Assembly (NCBI RefSeq): GCF_020283565.1
Contig: NC_060061.1
Location: 40,957,362-41,021,361, forward strand
Length of the DNA: 64,000 nucleotides
DNA from: Trifolium pratense
Taxonomy: Eukaryota; Streptophyta; Magnoliopsida; Fabales; Fabaceae
Direction of reading: 5' to 3'
In this document: positions 36,501 to 47,719 of the stretch, one piece after another
How the letters are laid out: each line of letters starts with the position of its first letter
Numbering within the stretch: the stretch's first letter is position 1
The notes under the pieces: generated by a model
Databases searched by the model: none
What the model was told of the DNA's origin: nothing
What the model saw: the letters and a program-made list of their open reading frames with translations, nothing else
Made by a program: the position numbers and the translations under genes

Positions 36501-39020
36501 ACTCTTGTCATCTGATTTCCTTTCATTAGTAACTATGTTTTTCAATTGCTCACAATTCCATATTACCAACCTTTCTAGCTGCAACAGACTTTGAGAAGTT
36601 GACAAATCAAAAACAGAAACCAATGTTGAGCATGATATTAGTGTCAGCTCCTTTAAATTGTTCAAAAAGTCAGAGGAGATGGGACCATTGCATAATTCTT
36701 TCAAATTATTCATTTCGATGAGCTTTAGTACATCCAATTTGGAAAACACATTTGGTACTGGAGAACCAATATGTTTAGTGTCTATGAGGCACTCTAGTTG
36801 TGAAAATTTTTCCAAACGAAGCTCAATTAGATCATTCATACCTTGATGTATAGGAACAATTTCCGGCATGAGATTTCTCCACCCCTTCTTAGTTCCTTCC
36901 AATCTAAGAATCTCTGCTGTTGGAATCACATGCTTAACTGTAGCTTCTGACAAATATTTATCTTGAAGAGACACACATTTTGATAGTGAAAAATCGTACA
37001 TTTCACCAAAATCCTCAATGAGTTGATACCTTTCCAATGCAGGTAAGGTTATTTCTTGACAAGAATCATTAAAACTAACTCTGAAGTACAATTCCTCAAG
37101 TGATGGGCATCTTTGGATAACTTCAAATGGATTATTATGTTTAACGGTACAGCGTTCCAAGTTCAACAATCGAAGTTTCTTCATGTCGGAAATTTCTTGT
37201 GGAAGTTCTTCAATTGAACAACGAACCAAATCAAGTGTCTCAAGACTTTGCAGGCTTCCCAAAACAGATATGTCACCCAAATTGACATTTTCAATTAATA
37301 GAGAATGAATATTCGTCAATGACCGAATTGATTGTGGTAATGATATAGTACTTTGGTTACCTGCTCTTAAATTCAAAACTAGAAGCCCTGCAATACTTTT
37401 AAAGAATGAATCAACAAAGCAACCATTGTCCACAATGAAAATCAGAATCTTAAGTTTAGAACCATCAAACCCAGAGGAACACAAATCCATTGGATTTCCC
37501 TCAAATAACAAATATTTGATATTATTATCCCTTCCAACTAATGACTTTTGAGTTTTGTTAGAAAAATCTACTGCTAGTATCTCTTTATTTGCAATCCATT
37601 GGGCTACTTCACGAATCAAGTCATGCATTTTTACATCTCTTTTATTTGTACTCAACAGTAGACATGAATCAAGGAGATTATCTTTTGCTACAACTACAAG
37701 AGTTCGAGCATGGTTGTATTTTTTATAATCTTCCCCAAAGAGGCCGACTCCTATGCCAAGTCTGGTTAGAATTTCAGTAGAGATTTCTTCATCTTCTTGG
37801 AATATAGAACATAAGAGGAACAATTCCTTGGCTTTTTTATCCTTCAAATTATCATAGCTAAACTTCAAACATTTATAAATGTCAACCTTAGTGTCATCAA
37901 CACCGGCCATGAGCATAGGATTTTGTAAGGAGTTTAAGGCAGCATCCCAATTTTCTTGACGCTTTTCTCCCTTCAAACTTCTGGCGATAGTAGCAATTGC
38001 AATTGGTAATCCTTTGCATTCACGTGCAATTTTGCATCCCTGGTCAAGAATATTTTTGGAGGAAATATTACTTAGCTCAGCATGCCTTTTGAACATTTCC
38101 CATGCCTCTTCTTCAGATAAGAGTTCTAGTTGAATTGTTTTTGCACATGACATTTTGTTGCATACCTTCAAATATCGTGTGGTTACAAGAACTTTGCATC
38201 CTTTGTGATTATCACTATTTGGAATCCCTATGTCTTCAAAATTGAGATAATCCCAAACATCATCCAATATCACAAGAATTTTCTCACCATTGATGAGTCT
38301 GTCCCATAGCTGTGTAGGCCGGGTTGACTCATTGGTGGCCCTCCATTCCAATTCCAAGTGTCCAGCAATATCATCTTGAATCTTTTTTATATTAGGAGTA
38401 TTGGACACTGTAGTAAAGATGACACGATTAAATTGCATTGAAGTCTTAAGTTGGTTGCCCACTTCTTTTGCCATGGTAGTTTTTCCTGTGCCCCCCATCC
38501 CATGCAATCCAATTGTATAGTAACTGTCATCTTTTAGTGCATTCAAAAGCTCATTGTATTTCGACTCCCTAGTTTTAAAAGAAATGTAAGATTGAGAAGA
38601 ATAACGCTCAACATCTGGAAGACTACGGGTGAGTTCAACATTTTCAAGTTTCTCTCCCTTTACCATCAATTTTTTAATTTCCTCCGTTTTGTTTGTCAAC
38701 TCCTCTCCCCTTTTATATAGCCATATGCAATCAGGGCAAAATCCAAAAAAACATCTTTGTTTTAACTTAGTGTCCTCTTGAATGAGCTTATTAGCTTGCT
38801 TTTCCCAAAATTGAGCATTAGATTGAATATCTTTACCTTTTTCCTTTGCCTTTGTAAAACGCTGTGTCATAGTTTCCCATTCTGCTTCCAATTTTTCCTT
38901 CTCTAATTCAAATTCGTTGGCAATGCACTTGTAGCAAAATAGATAACGTGATTTTCCTATTACACCGTTTATCAATTTCTCTACAAATGTCTTCCCCAAA
39001 TCTGTCGAGATACCCTCCAT
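28242..39020 (-). CDS. CC-NBS-LRR disease-resistance-type receptor with non-LRR C-terminal tail
   Basis: Intracellular immune receptor family. Twelve exons in phase: 39020-36057, 32278-31781, 31637-30902, 30731-30546, 30406-30348, 30098-29994, 29844-29746, 29657-29562, 29447-29379, 29279-29208, 29093-28991, 28891-28242 (5,637 nt, about 1,878 residues). Exon 1: coiled coil (residues 35-125), P-loop GMGGTGKTT (174-182), kinase-2 ILVILDDVW with the Trp typical of CC types (about 248-256), GLPL (337-340), MHD (465-467), then leucine-rich repeats. Exons 2-3 continue the LRRs (LESLDICNCDEME, LKTLVVRKCNKL). Exons 4-11 are small, acidic and Ser/Thr-rich, with a duplicated LEGST module. Exon 12 is a helical coiled-coil tail (about residue 1,665 on) that I do not recognise. 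Two introns appear to use a GC donor (after 29994 and 29379). No frame break seen. The exon chain is by-eye; the link across the 3.8-kb transposon-filled intron 2 is the least certain step, though phase and LRR content fit. Confidence 0.75.
29379..30245 (-). repeat. Exon-plus-intron duplication inside the NLR tail
   Basis: 29379-29580 and 29994-30245 are diverged direct copies. Each holds an exon beginning TTGGAGGGTTC and ending AAACAAAAG, followed by GC rather than GT. Each also has the same upstream intron phrases (GTTGCAGCATATTTTTAAGTA, GAGGTGGTACTATATTACAT). The tail thus grew by local duplication. Confidence 0.75.
32340..33480 (-). mobile_element. Decayed non-autonomous Helitron copy, inverted, in NLR intron 2
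   Basis: Its segments match, in reverse complement, the Helitron at 41034-41908: GACTTTTATTCGATATTTAAGTTTGTCAT at 32370s, AGGAATATTTAGGATAATTTAGT near 33020, and AAACTTGCAACGTGGTTAAAAGTAATAAGG near 33430. The 3' terminal hairpin region near 32340 is degraded and the 5' end is replaced by a TA microsatellite. It is interrupted by the MITE at 32523-32922. Confidence 0.75.
32523..32922. mobile_element. Mutator-like MITE nested in the Helitron copy
   Basis: 400 bp with inverted repeats of more than 100 bp (GGCTTAAATATGCA... / ...TGCATATTTAACCC). It is flanked by a perfect 10-bp target duplication TAATTATCAA at 32513-32522 and 32923-32932. The inverted Helitron copy near 41705-41725 shows the unoccupied site. 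The terminal length and 10-bp duplication fit the Mutator superfamily. Confidence 0.92.
33480..33636. repeat. Two TA microsatellites
   Basis: (TA)n runs at about 33480-33507 and 33611-33636, on either side of about 100 bp of unique sequence. The short ORFs with IYIYIY runs here are artefacts. Confidence 0.9.
33750..34092 (+). mobile_element. TRIM retrotransposon with intact LTRs and target duplication
   Basis: Two 121-bp direct terminal repeats (33750-33870 and 33972-34092) begin TGTTAAGAAGT and end CTCATTTCTAAGA. The first is followed immediately by the tRNA-Met primer-binding site TGGTATCAGAGCC (33871-33883); the second is preceded by a purine tract GCGAGGGGGTG. A perfect 5-bp duplication AATCA flanks it (33745-33749, 34093-34097). 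No coding capacity. It lies in intron 2 of the NLR gene, opposite to the gene. Confidence 0.93.
34200..35500 (+). repeat. Diverged ~70-bp repeat units of the second Helitron-like element
   Basis: Phrases of the type GTCTATTTTTT-ATAATTTCTAC-(G)ACCTATATT-ACTCATATATTAATA recur about every 65-75 bp at 34200-34440 and again at 35215-35470. A different AT-poor segment with an RNase H relic lies between. They precede the Helitron-like 3' end at 35965. Confidence 0.6.
35012..35215 (-). pseudogene. LINE-type RNase H (RVT_3) fragment
   Basis: 67 codons with MTELCGAIRAIEIAADNNW and FWLESDPSLVVLAFKS match the RNase H-like domain found at the 3' end of plant LINE polyproteins. In the family the LESD segment carries a catalytic Asp. 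Only a fragment is present, with no reverse transcriptase nearby, so it is probably captured or relic DNA inside the Helitron-like element. Confidence 0.7.
35938..35965 (+). other. Helitron-like 3' terminus (imperfect hairpin, CTAG)
   Basis: ACCCATGC-TTAT-GCACGGT, an imperfect stem with one mismatch, is followed by CTAG (35962-35965) and T. The form matches plant Helitron ends. It lies 91 bases from the donor of NLR exon 1. The matching 5' end was not located. Confidence 0.6.
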
Positions 39021-40309
39021 CTAAATCAAGTTCCATAGATCAAAGTTAGACATAAAAAACTTACCATGTATTTGTTTATTTTTTTTCTAATTAAGTTGAA
39101 TGAGAAACAAATATAAAATTAAAGGTATATGTAGATGATCAAAATAAAAACAAAATGCTAACTGTATTTTTTTTAGAGAGATAAATGGGGCCAAAAACTC
39201 TCATCAAAATAGGGGTGGAAATAGGTCGTGCAGCCTATAGCCTAACCTACTCGTTTAGTAAAAAAGCTAGGATAAAGCTTCTTAAAATCATACTGTATTT
39301 AGTTAAGTATGTTAACCGTTAAGCATAGGCTTTTTAAACGAGACAATCATACCAGGCTTTTAAAAATCCCAATAATTAAACAGTTTCTAGAAAAATAAAA
39401 ATAAATTAAATGAAACTTTAACATAAAGTTTATGCTATCCATTTGGCATATTAGCATTTTTAGAAGTAGTATAAATGTTTTTTCCAGAAGACAAAATACA
39501 AGATATGCTATTAAACTTAGCCAACTTATTCGTCTTTTTTGGGTATGTCACTTCATTGTTTATTTTTTTTATGAAAATGTCACTTCATTATTGTCACACC
39601 AAAATATACGAATTAATATATTTTTAGATAAAATTATTTTCAGGTTGTTGTTTTAGAAATGAGCCACAAAATCGTATCGTTGGGGCATACAACTCATGCA
39701 TGGAAAAATTGTTAGTTACTAATGAATACGTAAAATTTAGTTTTTTTTTTTTTTATCTTCTATATTAAAATGAGAATAATTATAATATACAATAATTATA
39801 AAAAGTTATATATAGGCCAAACATTTGTCTCTAAAAGAATCACTTAAATATATATATTTTATAATATTTTTATAATATTTTTTAGAAGAAAAAAACAATT
39901 ATAATACACCAATTATAATTTTTATAAACTTAATTGTTTTCACGTTTTTTGGTAAATGAGTTACTAAAGATTGTGATAGAGCTCACGATTCATAAATGAT
40001 AAAATTATTTTTCACTAATCAATTAGTTATAGTTAAATTTCTTTAAATCTTCTAAGTAAAAATGAGAATAAATAGAGTATTCTAATTATATTACAAAATT
40101 TACTATAAAAGTGAAACACATGATAAATGTGACTAAAAATTTAGTATTTTTTTTAATATCGTCACCGTATAAATGAGAATAAATATACTAAACAAAACTA
40201 CAAATGAGAACTTTGCATTCTTTAACGTTATTTTTTTTTTGGGAAATGGATCGCTAAAGAAGTTTTTTTTTTTTTGACTTACGCTAAAGAAGTTGTTGGC
40301 ACTCCATAC
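39021..40309. other. 5' flank of the NLR gene
   Basis: Presumed promoter side of the NLR gene; AT-rich. Around 39205-39370 lies a fragment beginning AGGGGTGGAAATAGG with CCTATAGCCTAACCTA. It is related to the dispersed element at 45.98-46.40 kb (GGCCTATAG/GGGTGGGAATGGGC family). No gene. Confidence 0.5.
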
Positions 40310-40491
40310 GAGTTGAGATCCTCTTCATTTTCTATAATTTCCATTTTTTCCATTACCAAAGTTTTTAAATGTTTTTGGGTGTATAAAAAATATTTGAACT
40401 CACTTAATATCATATTTTTGCATTTATATTCCCAAAACTATATAATAATGGAGGAAATGAAAATAATGAGAAATGAAGAGGATCCTAACTC
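40310..40491. mobile_element. Small MITE
   Basis: 182 bp with inverted ends GAGTTGAGATCCTCTTCATTT and AAATGAAGAGGATCCTAACTC, extended imperfectly for about 35 bp. No coding capacity. The target duplication is unclear. Confidence 0.7.
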
Positions 40492-41033
40492 CTGAAATGT
40501 ACAATTTATACACGATATAAATATTTGTCATTAACCAATTAATAAAATTTTGCATTTTTGTTTTAATAGCGTCGATATAAAAATGAGAATAATTATAAAA
40601 CACTAATTATAATTTCATTTTTCCGAATTTTTTTTTATAATTTAATTTTTTAATGTCGCTTTTTTAAAAATGATTACTAAAGAAATCATTGATGCATACA
40701 ATTTGAACACTATTTAGAGGCTGTTTGTTACCGTTTTTTTAGAAAAAAATATTTTTTTATAAAAATAATCTCGTATAGAAATATTGCATCTGTTTGTTAC
40801 AATTTTTTTAAAAAAAAATCAGAATCTAAAAATAATCAGAAAACAATTAAAAAAGAGAAGCTGCTAAGAGTAGCTAAAAATTGAGGTTATTTAATAATTA
40901 AAAAAAACATTTTTACATTTTGTTTTTATAAGCAACATTTTTATATGTTGTATCCAAACAAATTAAAAATTATATTATTAAAAAAAGTGATTTTTATTAC
41001 AATAAAAAAACACAAAGTAAATTTTACTTTTCT
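40492..41033. other. AT-rich intergenic stretch
   Basis: No gene. A segment from about 40720 (GAGGCTGTTTGTTACC..., repeated as CATCTGTTTGTTACAA) looks like another dispersed repeat, with poly-A/T runs but no clear ends. Confidence 0.4.
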
Positions 41034-41908
41034 TCTATTACTAATATATTAAAATCAATTACCACCAAAATTACTAATTTATCCTTATTATTTTTAACCG
41101 CGTTGCAAGTTTTATATCCTTCATTGTAATTTCACTAAAAAAATTACTAATATATTAAAATCAATTACCACCAAAGTTACTAATTTATCCTTATTACTTT
41201 TAACCGCGTTGCAAGTTTTATATCCTTCATTGTAATTTCACTAAAAAAAATATAGAAATAATATAAGATAAATACATAAAAAAAAAAAGATGATATGCTT
41301 AAAAGTAGAAACAAAACATATATTATAGATTGAAACAAAACAAAACGAATATATTCTCATAAAAATAACAACAAAACAGATTAATACGATCAACTCAATA
41401 ATTTATTAAAAGAAGAAAAAAAAGTCAATAAAAAAATGATAGGAAAAATGAGATTAATATGCATAAAATTAAGAATATATAAATAGAAATAGAAACATAT
41501 TTTTCATTAAAAAAAATACACTATTAACTTTTAATAATAATATAATACTAATAAAATAAAATTAATTACTATCAAATTTTCTAAATTATCCTAAATATTC
41601 CTAATCAAATTTCTAATTTTTTATTAAAAAATATACATGGGACTATTATTTGTGACAGATACATAAAAAAATTTGTGACAGATACATAAAAAATTGGATA
41701 ATTTATCATCGATAATTATAATCAAATTTATTCATTTAATAAGTTTTACAAAAAAATAGCACAATAGTTTCACTTATATTCTCACAATATTATTTAACAA
41801 ATTATTAAATATTTTATTCTAAATAAATTTTCTACCTTAATATAAATGACAAACTTAAATATCGAATAAAAGTCAATGACCCTACGAATGTACGGGTCTT
41901 TAAACTAG
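41034..41908 (+). mobile_element. Non-autonomous Helitron
   Basis: It starts TCTATTACTAATATATTAAA and ends with a hairpin (GACCC.TAC-GAAT-GTACGGGTC) followed by CTAG (41905-41908) and T. About 875 bp, non-coding. The 5' flank base is T rather than the expected A, so the exact 5' base is unsure. A decayed inverted relative lies at 32340-33480. Confidence 0.78.
41038..41255. repeat. ~108-bp tandem duplication at the Helitron 5' end
   Basis: ATTACTAATATATTAAAATC through TTGTAATTTCACTAAAAAA occurs twice in tandem (from 41038 and from about 41147) with only a couple of substitutions. The relative at 32.3-33.5 kb has one copy. Confidence 0.9.
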
Positions 41909-42978
41909 TTTCTATAAAATCTATAAAAAATAATCTCTAAATTGTTGAATATCAAAACCACTATTTTGTTTATTTTATACAAAACACTCATTATGTGAGG
42001 TTGCATTTACTATTTATTGATTGCACCATCATTATGGCGACCATTCTAAAACTATTGTTGTAAGACTTGTTGTTTAGCAAATTCTAGTTTTGTACCGGTC
42101 ATATTTGTCTCGTAAAATAAAAAAAATATTAAATCGGATGTAAAATCATTTTTGGTAAACTCGAAGAAAAAATGAGTTTAGATCACATGACACGTACTTT
42201 CTCTCCTTTGAATTTTTTTAATTATTTTCTTCCTTCAAACTCAAGGAAACAAATTTGTGGGCCAAAAAAGTCATCTCCCTCTCATTTTGTTTAAGTGGGA
42301 CAAAAATGAAGTTAAAGAAGAGGGGTTTAGTTTTCAATTTTTTTACTCATTTCTTTTATTAATATTATTATAGAGTGAGTTTATGTGATTAATTATATAT
42401 TCAAAATAAATTGCGAAAGTGTCATAAAATCATTTTCTGTATATGAGTAGACTTGTAATGAAATGATCCTTAGTTGTTTTGAAAAGATTTTTGAAAAATC
42501 CTATTTAGGTACTCTCCAAACTGAAACAAGCGTTTTCTTCATTTTTAGAATAAAATTTTTGTCCTAAAATGTGAATCATTTTATTCGGCTTTCCGAAACG
42601 ACGAAAAGGGATATATGGCTTGAGTCGTGTTAATTTTATAGCTGATTAGTGTCGCTTTATAGACTGTATAATTTGTCTATCGACTGAAACAAATCGTAAG
42701 ACAAAACTAGCAACCAGATAATATTATGTCTCCAAATCAGTTGCTAAGTTGATCGCTAAAAGTAGATAAAATTAATTTAATAAAATGATCACAAAATAAA
42801 TCGCCAAACTCCGTCTCTATACATTCATGTGATTAGAGATGTTTTGGAAATCGAAGTTGAAGAGGATGCCCTATGTTTATTAATTCTCAGAAGCTTAAGG
42901 CTCTAAATATTTGTGTAATTACTTGTAGAGCTTCATTATTATATCTTTTATGTGGTCATGAAATGGTAAGACTTTGTT
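41909..42978. other. Intergenic stretch
   Basis: No gene recognised; AT-rich DNA with no clear repeats. Confidence 0.5.
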
Positions 42979-43299
42979 ATGAAAGAAATAACTAAGGAGA
43001 ATGAGAATGATGACTCAGCAAAGTTGGTTACAAGTTGTGGAGAGGGAATGAGAAAAGGGAACAGAGAAGCGACTAATCGCTAATTGCGTAACAATCACAC
43101 TTGCTACTAATGCAGATTGCTTCCATCTCCTTCATGAAGCTCTTGAGGCACTCATTCAAAAGCAAACCATGCCAACTCAACAGAGTCTTCCCATGGTGCA
43201 ATGAACTTGATCGAACAACCATTTTAGATATGATCTGTTAAGCTCGATTTTTCCCGATTCGACGAGGCAATGTATTGCACTGGATTTTTAAGGGGGAAC

Positions 43300-43540
43300 A
43301 ATTTTTCGAGTATCATAACACACCATATTCCGAGGTTAGTGATTTTGACGGTACATTTGGATCGCGACCTTGTTCTGTGGCTTCAAATGAATCAACGATC
43401 ACACCCATTTCGTTCATGGCATGAATTTATGAGGTCATTAGAAATGGATTTTGGCTAGTCAGCTTTCGATTGCCACAGAGCAGCTCTATTTAAGCTGAAT
43501 CAATCCGGATATATTGGCGAATATTGTAAGAGTTTAACAA
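43300..43540 (+). pseudogene. Ty3/Gypsy gag fragment
   Basis: Residues such as HLDRDLVLWLQMNQRSHPF, SWHEFMRSLEMDFG and, after a stop, AALFKLNQSGYIGEY match the retrotransposon gag core (A..W......W..F...L...F). Stops and a short length mark it as broken. Confidence 0.7.
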
Positions 43541-43599
43541 ACTAGGAAACAGGGTGTACAGTGTAAGTTCAGAAGTAACCTCAGACAGTTTATTTAGTT

Positions 43600-43930
43600 G
43601 AGCTCACCAATGGATATGAATAAAATTTTCCAAAGTGCATTGAGAAAATTTATTCTAGTATTTTTCGATGATATCTTCAAATATAGCTCTTCATGGTCAT
43701 TCCTTCTGCAATACTTTGAATGGGTTTTACAAGTATCACAACAATATGAACTATTTGCAAAACTGTAAAAATGCTCCTTTGGAGAGAAAGAAGTGGACTA
43801 ACTAGGTCATGTGGTATCTAGAAAAGGAGTTTCCAAGGATGCTAATAAGATCAAGGATGTGTTAGCATGACCTCCTCCAACAAATTTGAAGCAAGTTAGA
43901 GGCTTTTTGGGATTAACAGGATATCATAAG
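43600..43930 (+). pseudogene. Ty3/Gypsy reverse transcriptase fragment
   Basis: Contains MNKIFQSALRKF and an FFDDI catalytic-box variant, then KCSFGEKEVD, LGHVVSRKGV and VRGFLGLTGYHKR, the usual RT-to-RNase H connection. Several in-frame stops. It then jumps directly to the integrase C-terminus, so RNase H and most of integrase are deleted. Confidence 0.8.
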
Positions 43931-43932
43931 AG

Positions 43933-44295
43933 ATGAAAGTGATAGAGCAGCTCAAGCGTCATCTGATGAGGGCACAACAAGTGATGAAAAACCAAGCTGA
44001 TAACAAACGAAAAGATGGAATTTTCAACGTAGGAGACATAGTTTTGGTCAAGCTGCAACCTTATTGGCAACATTCTGTTGACTTAAGGAAGAATAAGAAA
44101 TTATCAACGAGGCAGTTTGGACCATTAACAGTCATTGAAAAGATAGGAAATCTGGCCTATAAGCTAAAGTTACTTGCAACTACCAAGATACATCCAGTAT
44201 TTCACATATCTCAGTTGAAGGAATTTAAGAGCAGTAACGAAGAGCCTTATTTTCGTTTACCTCTCACAACATCTGAGACAGGTCCAATGTTGTAG
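43933..44295 (+). pseudogene. Ty3/Gypsy integrase C-terminal fragment
   Basis: 120 open codons with NVGDIVLVKLQPYWQHS, QFGPLTVIEKIGNLAYKLKL and IHPVFHISQLKEF, the conserved GPY/F and chromo-like tail of Gypsy integrase. The HHCC and DDE parts are missing, so it cannot act. Confidence 0.85.
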
Positions 44296-44770
44296 CCTAC
44301 TGCTGTGTTAGATGCTCGAATACAACTTCAAGGCAATCAACATATTCCACAAGTGTTGATACAATGCTAGTGCGAAGACTTCAGGGAAATTTGTGACAAC
44401 TATCCAGCTTTCAACCTTTGAGGACAAGGTTGAGTTTAAAGAGGGGGGTATTTTTATGAAAGAAATGACTAAGGAGAATGATGACTCTGCAAAGTTGGCT
44501 ACAAGTAGTGGAGAGTGAATGAGAAAAGAGAGCAGAGCACGTGTAACAAACGTTAGGCTCAAGGACTATAAAATAGGCATGTGATGAGTGTGATTGTTAG
44601 GCAATTTGTGATTATTGGTCTCTCTAAAATTCTGTTATTCCCTCTGTACTTCCTTTCTGCACTGAAATAGATCCATCTTTTCAAAAGAGGATCCGTCTTC
44701 ATTAATAACATTATCTTTGTGAGTATACTGTTAACAGACTCTCCTATGAGTATTTCCTAGTGGACATCAA

Positions 44771-47419
44771 ACTTTGTTATTTACTTAAATTGGTATCAAT
44801 CCAGTGTTATTTTCCACTTTTAAACAAATATTTGAGAAAGTTCAAACATTGCATTCCATCCAATATCTAAGTTTGAGATCCATTAAGCAGATTTCTAAAT
44901 ATCCAATTTATCTTTGATAATGATAAACCAAGTTAATCATGTAGAAAAGTGAAGTGCAGATCGAAAATGGAAATCATATGCAAATAGAAAATCTGAGAAA
45001 GTAACAAAATGATAAAGTACTCATTTACCTCAACCAATGTTTGTCTTTTGACCAGTATAGAGTTCCTTTCTCCCCAGCAGCTAACATCTACTCATCTATA
45101 GAATATGAAGTAATATAAACTATCATTCATGTTCTGAACAAACAATAGAAGCAATTCATTTATAGATTCAAATTATGCTTTAAATTTATCAACATTCTAC
45201 ATACTCTAAGGAGTATAGCTAGCTATTCATTTAAAGCTTAATTATTGGTCACAAATTTATCATCCATTAATTTCACACTTTTGGTCTTTCTTTTACAATC
45301 ATTCTTAAACGACATAAATTCTATCTGATAATTTATCTAAGTGACAACAATCATTCAAGATAAATAAACGATATATATAGTTTTGCTATATTGTCTATGT
45401 AACTATATGAATCATAATTACAGATAGCTTCACTCATTTTGATTGTTGTGACTACATAGATTATACTCAAAATAAGTACTAAATTTACTTTTCTTTCTAA
45501 GGTGACATTGATTAGATATAGGTTATGAGGAATAACATCTTTATTTTAAAAAGGGAACCATATGATTGTTTGTTACTTTATTTCAGCACATGCTCAAATA
45601 GTATGAACAATGAAGGTGTAGTGTTCACTGCAATTCAAGTTCTGCAGCATAAGGTGTACTCCTCCTACTGTGCCAATGATTTAAAGCTTCAATTGGAATA
45701 GGTCAATGTAATGATGATGAGATATGAAGAAAACATGACATGGAGAAACTATGAAGGGAGTACTTTGTTCGGGTTTCAAGTGTGAGTTGTTAAGTCTCAC
45801 ATTGAGTATATGAAGCTAAGATTTTGGGTTGAGATGTGGCGTCTATCTCTTGTGATCTTGGAGCATTTGACTTGACGCTCCCCTAGACGTCCCAACAAGG
45901 GGTATCAAATTCAGATCAACAAGAGAGATGACCCGATGCTCCACCGGACTCTCCCCAACATGCTTACTATAACTAATAACCCTTTGTAGGCTCTATTTAA
46001 AGAAATAGTCTCGCCTGGCCTGAGCCTATGCAGTTTACTACCGAAAAGGTTAACAAATTTATAATTTAATCAAAGTACAAATTAGTTTTTTTTTATCAAG
46101 TAGCCTAATGGCTAGAAAATCTACCCTTAAGGCGGATAAGTAGAATAACCGGTGTACAAAAGTACAAATTTTAATATATAAAAATAATAATAGCAGTAAA
46201 AATATTATTAATATTTACTTAAATAGGTTGACCTAGTAATATAAAAGGGTTTTTTAATAGTGTGCAGCCTGACCTTTTTACTTACATAGGCCGATAAAAA
46301 AGCTCTGGCATGGTCAATTTAAAGAAATAGTCTGGCCTGAGCCTATGTAGGCTAGGCTATAGGCCCCTGTAGGCCGGTCTAGCCCATTCCCACCCCTAGT
46401 TGAGATGTGGTATCTCTCTTGTGGTTTTGGAGCATTTAGCTTGACGCTTCCCCAGATTTCCCAACAAGAGAGGTGACCTGACGCTCCACCGGGACTCTCC
46501 CCAACATGCTTATTATAACTAACAACCGTTTGTAACTAAATAGCTTATTTCTAACTAATAGATAATAATTGATTATTACTAGTTTCAGTTAAATTGAGTA
46601 TGTCAAAATAAACATGAAGGTGTATTGATAAATAAATAAAAAGAAGTGGAAAAGCTGTAGCTTACAAACAACATGAGTAGAAGCTTCTTCGATTATTATT
46701 TGCAGTATGAATGAACAATGAATCTTCTTGCTTCCTTTTTAAATTTGTGGAATAAATTTTGTAGTAGCAAATGTATTTGAAGTTCTGTTGCGTTGTTGTG
46801 TAGAGATTATATATATAATAACAGCTTTGAAGGAATGGAAATAGAATCAGTAAAGGAAGTAATCGAAGGAAGGCACAAAGCAAAGCACACATTCATTGAT
46901 TGATTGAGTGAGTGAATCGTATGATGATACCAAACTAAGCAACCAAGCAAAGCACAAACAAAATGGAATTTACCAAGAAAAGAATTGTACCATTATACCT
47001 CAAAAAAAATTGTACCATTATCCTCAATTAATAAAAGGAATTTTTTTACTAAACTTATTTTATCCTCTATTAATAAACTATTTTTATAAAAAATATTATT
47101 TTTAAAACAATTTTTTTAATTCTATAGACTTTTTTTAAAATTTCAGATAAGCAACCGGTAGTAAAAAAATAAATAATGGGGGGCAAATGTTAAATGGGGT
47201 AAAGTTGGGGGAAAATTGTGGGGTTAAAGTTGTGAAACTTAAATAGTTAAAATTAAGAAATTGAAACTTGAATGGCCATAATCAGATAATGGTGATATTT
47301 GAAGGGTTAAAACTGCATTTGAGTAGATCGAGTTTTAGATTAAATTCTTCTCTTTTACCACTTTTTTTTTAAGAAACTAAATTAACCCACCCAAATTGGT
47401 ATCAGGGAGAATCTAAGAC
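44771..47419. other. Intergenic stretch with dispersed repeats
   Basis: No gene recognised. It includes the repeats listed at 45.8-46.5 kb and AT-rich DNA elsewhere. Short ORFs near 46.7 kb have no recognisable domains. Confidence 0.5.
45787..46533. repeat. Direct repeat pair split by another dispersed element
   Basis: GTTGAGATGTGGCGTCTATC... ACATGCTTACTATAACTAATAACC (about 45815-45985) recurs as GTTGAGATGTGGTATCTCTC... ACATGCTTATTATAACTAACAACC (46401-46530). Between them lies an element with inverted-type phrases TTTAAAGAAATAGTCTGGCCTGAGCCTATG at both ends and GGCCGGTCTAGCCCATTCCC at its right border. Classification not certain. Confidence 0.65.
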
Positions 47420-47620
47420 TTAAGACCTTAAAGAGGAGCACAATTCTAAGTCTCGAATCAATACATTTACCACTTTCTGCAAACTATCATCTGCAAATAA
47501 ATGTCTAATCCGACTCAGACAAACATTAAAATACTCAATATTACACTCCATCTCACGGCCTGTATTGGCCAACACATCCAGACACTTGTTAGCTTCACCG
47601 TAGGCATAAGAAATGTACAC
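47420..47620 (-). pseudogene. RNase H-like fragment of a LINE
   Basis: 66 codons with AYGEANKCLDVLAN and FNVCLSRIRHLFADD resemble the C-terminal end of plant LINE-derived RNase H domains (...REGN.CAD.LAN). No start or catalytic part is present. The adjoining SINE begins directly at its border. Confidence 0.65.
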
Positions 47621-47629
47621 CTCTCAATC

Positions 47630-47719
47630 GTTAGTTGGTTCAGTGGTGATTGACGCTGAACTTGGTAGGGAGATCCACGATTCGATCCCCCGCAACTGCG
47701 ATCGGGGGGGGGGGGGGGG
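47630..47719 (+). mobile_element. tRNA-derived SINE, 5' part (split by Copia insertion)
   Basis: Pol III-type boxes are visible: A-box-like TTAGTTGGTTCAGTGGTGAT (47631-47650) and B-box-like ATTCGATCCCC about 40 bases on. It runs into a poly-G tract (47704-47719), where the SIRE element is inserted; the sequence resumes at 58954. Confidence 0.7.

Larger units (their letters stand above)
42979..44770 (+). mobile_element. Internally deleted Ty3/Gypsy retrotransposon
   Basis: A partial 5' LTR (about 42979-43085, TATGAAAGAAATAACTAAGG...) and a longer 3' LTR (from about 44455, TATGAAAGAAATGACTAAGG...) share sequence. The 3' LTR is preceded by the purine tract AAAGAGGGGGG. Between them lie broken pieces of gag, reverse transcriptase and integrase in the proper order. 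The 3' end of the right LTR near 44770 is approximate. Confidence 0.8.

Noticed and set aside
46662..46892. Minus-strand ORF as a small secreted peptide gene
   Set aside because: Hydrophobic start only; no cleavage site, family or neighbouring support.
47704..47719. Poly-G run as a G-quadruplex regulatory element
   Set aside because: Explained as the SINE's G tract plus target duplication; homopolymer length is also error-prone.
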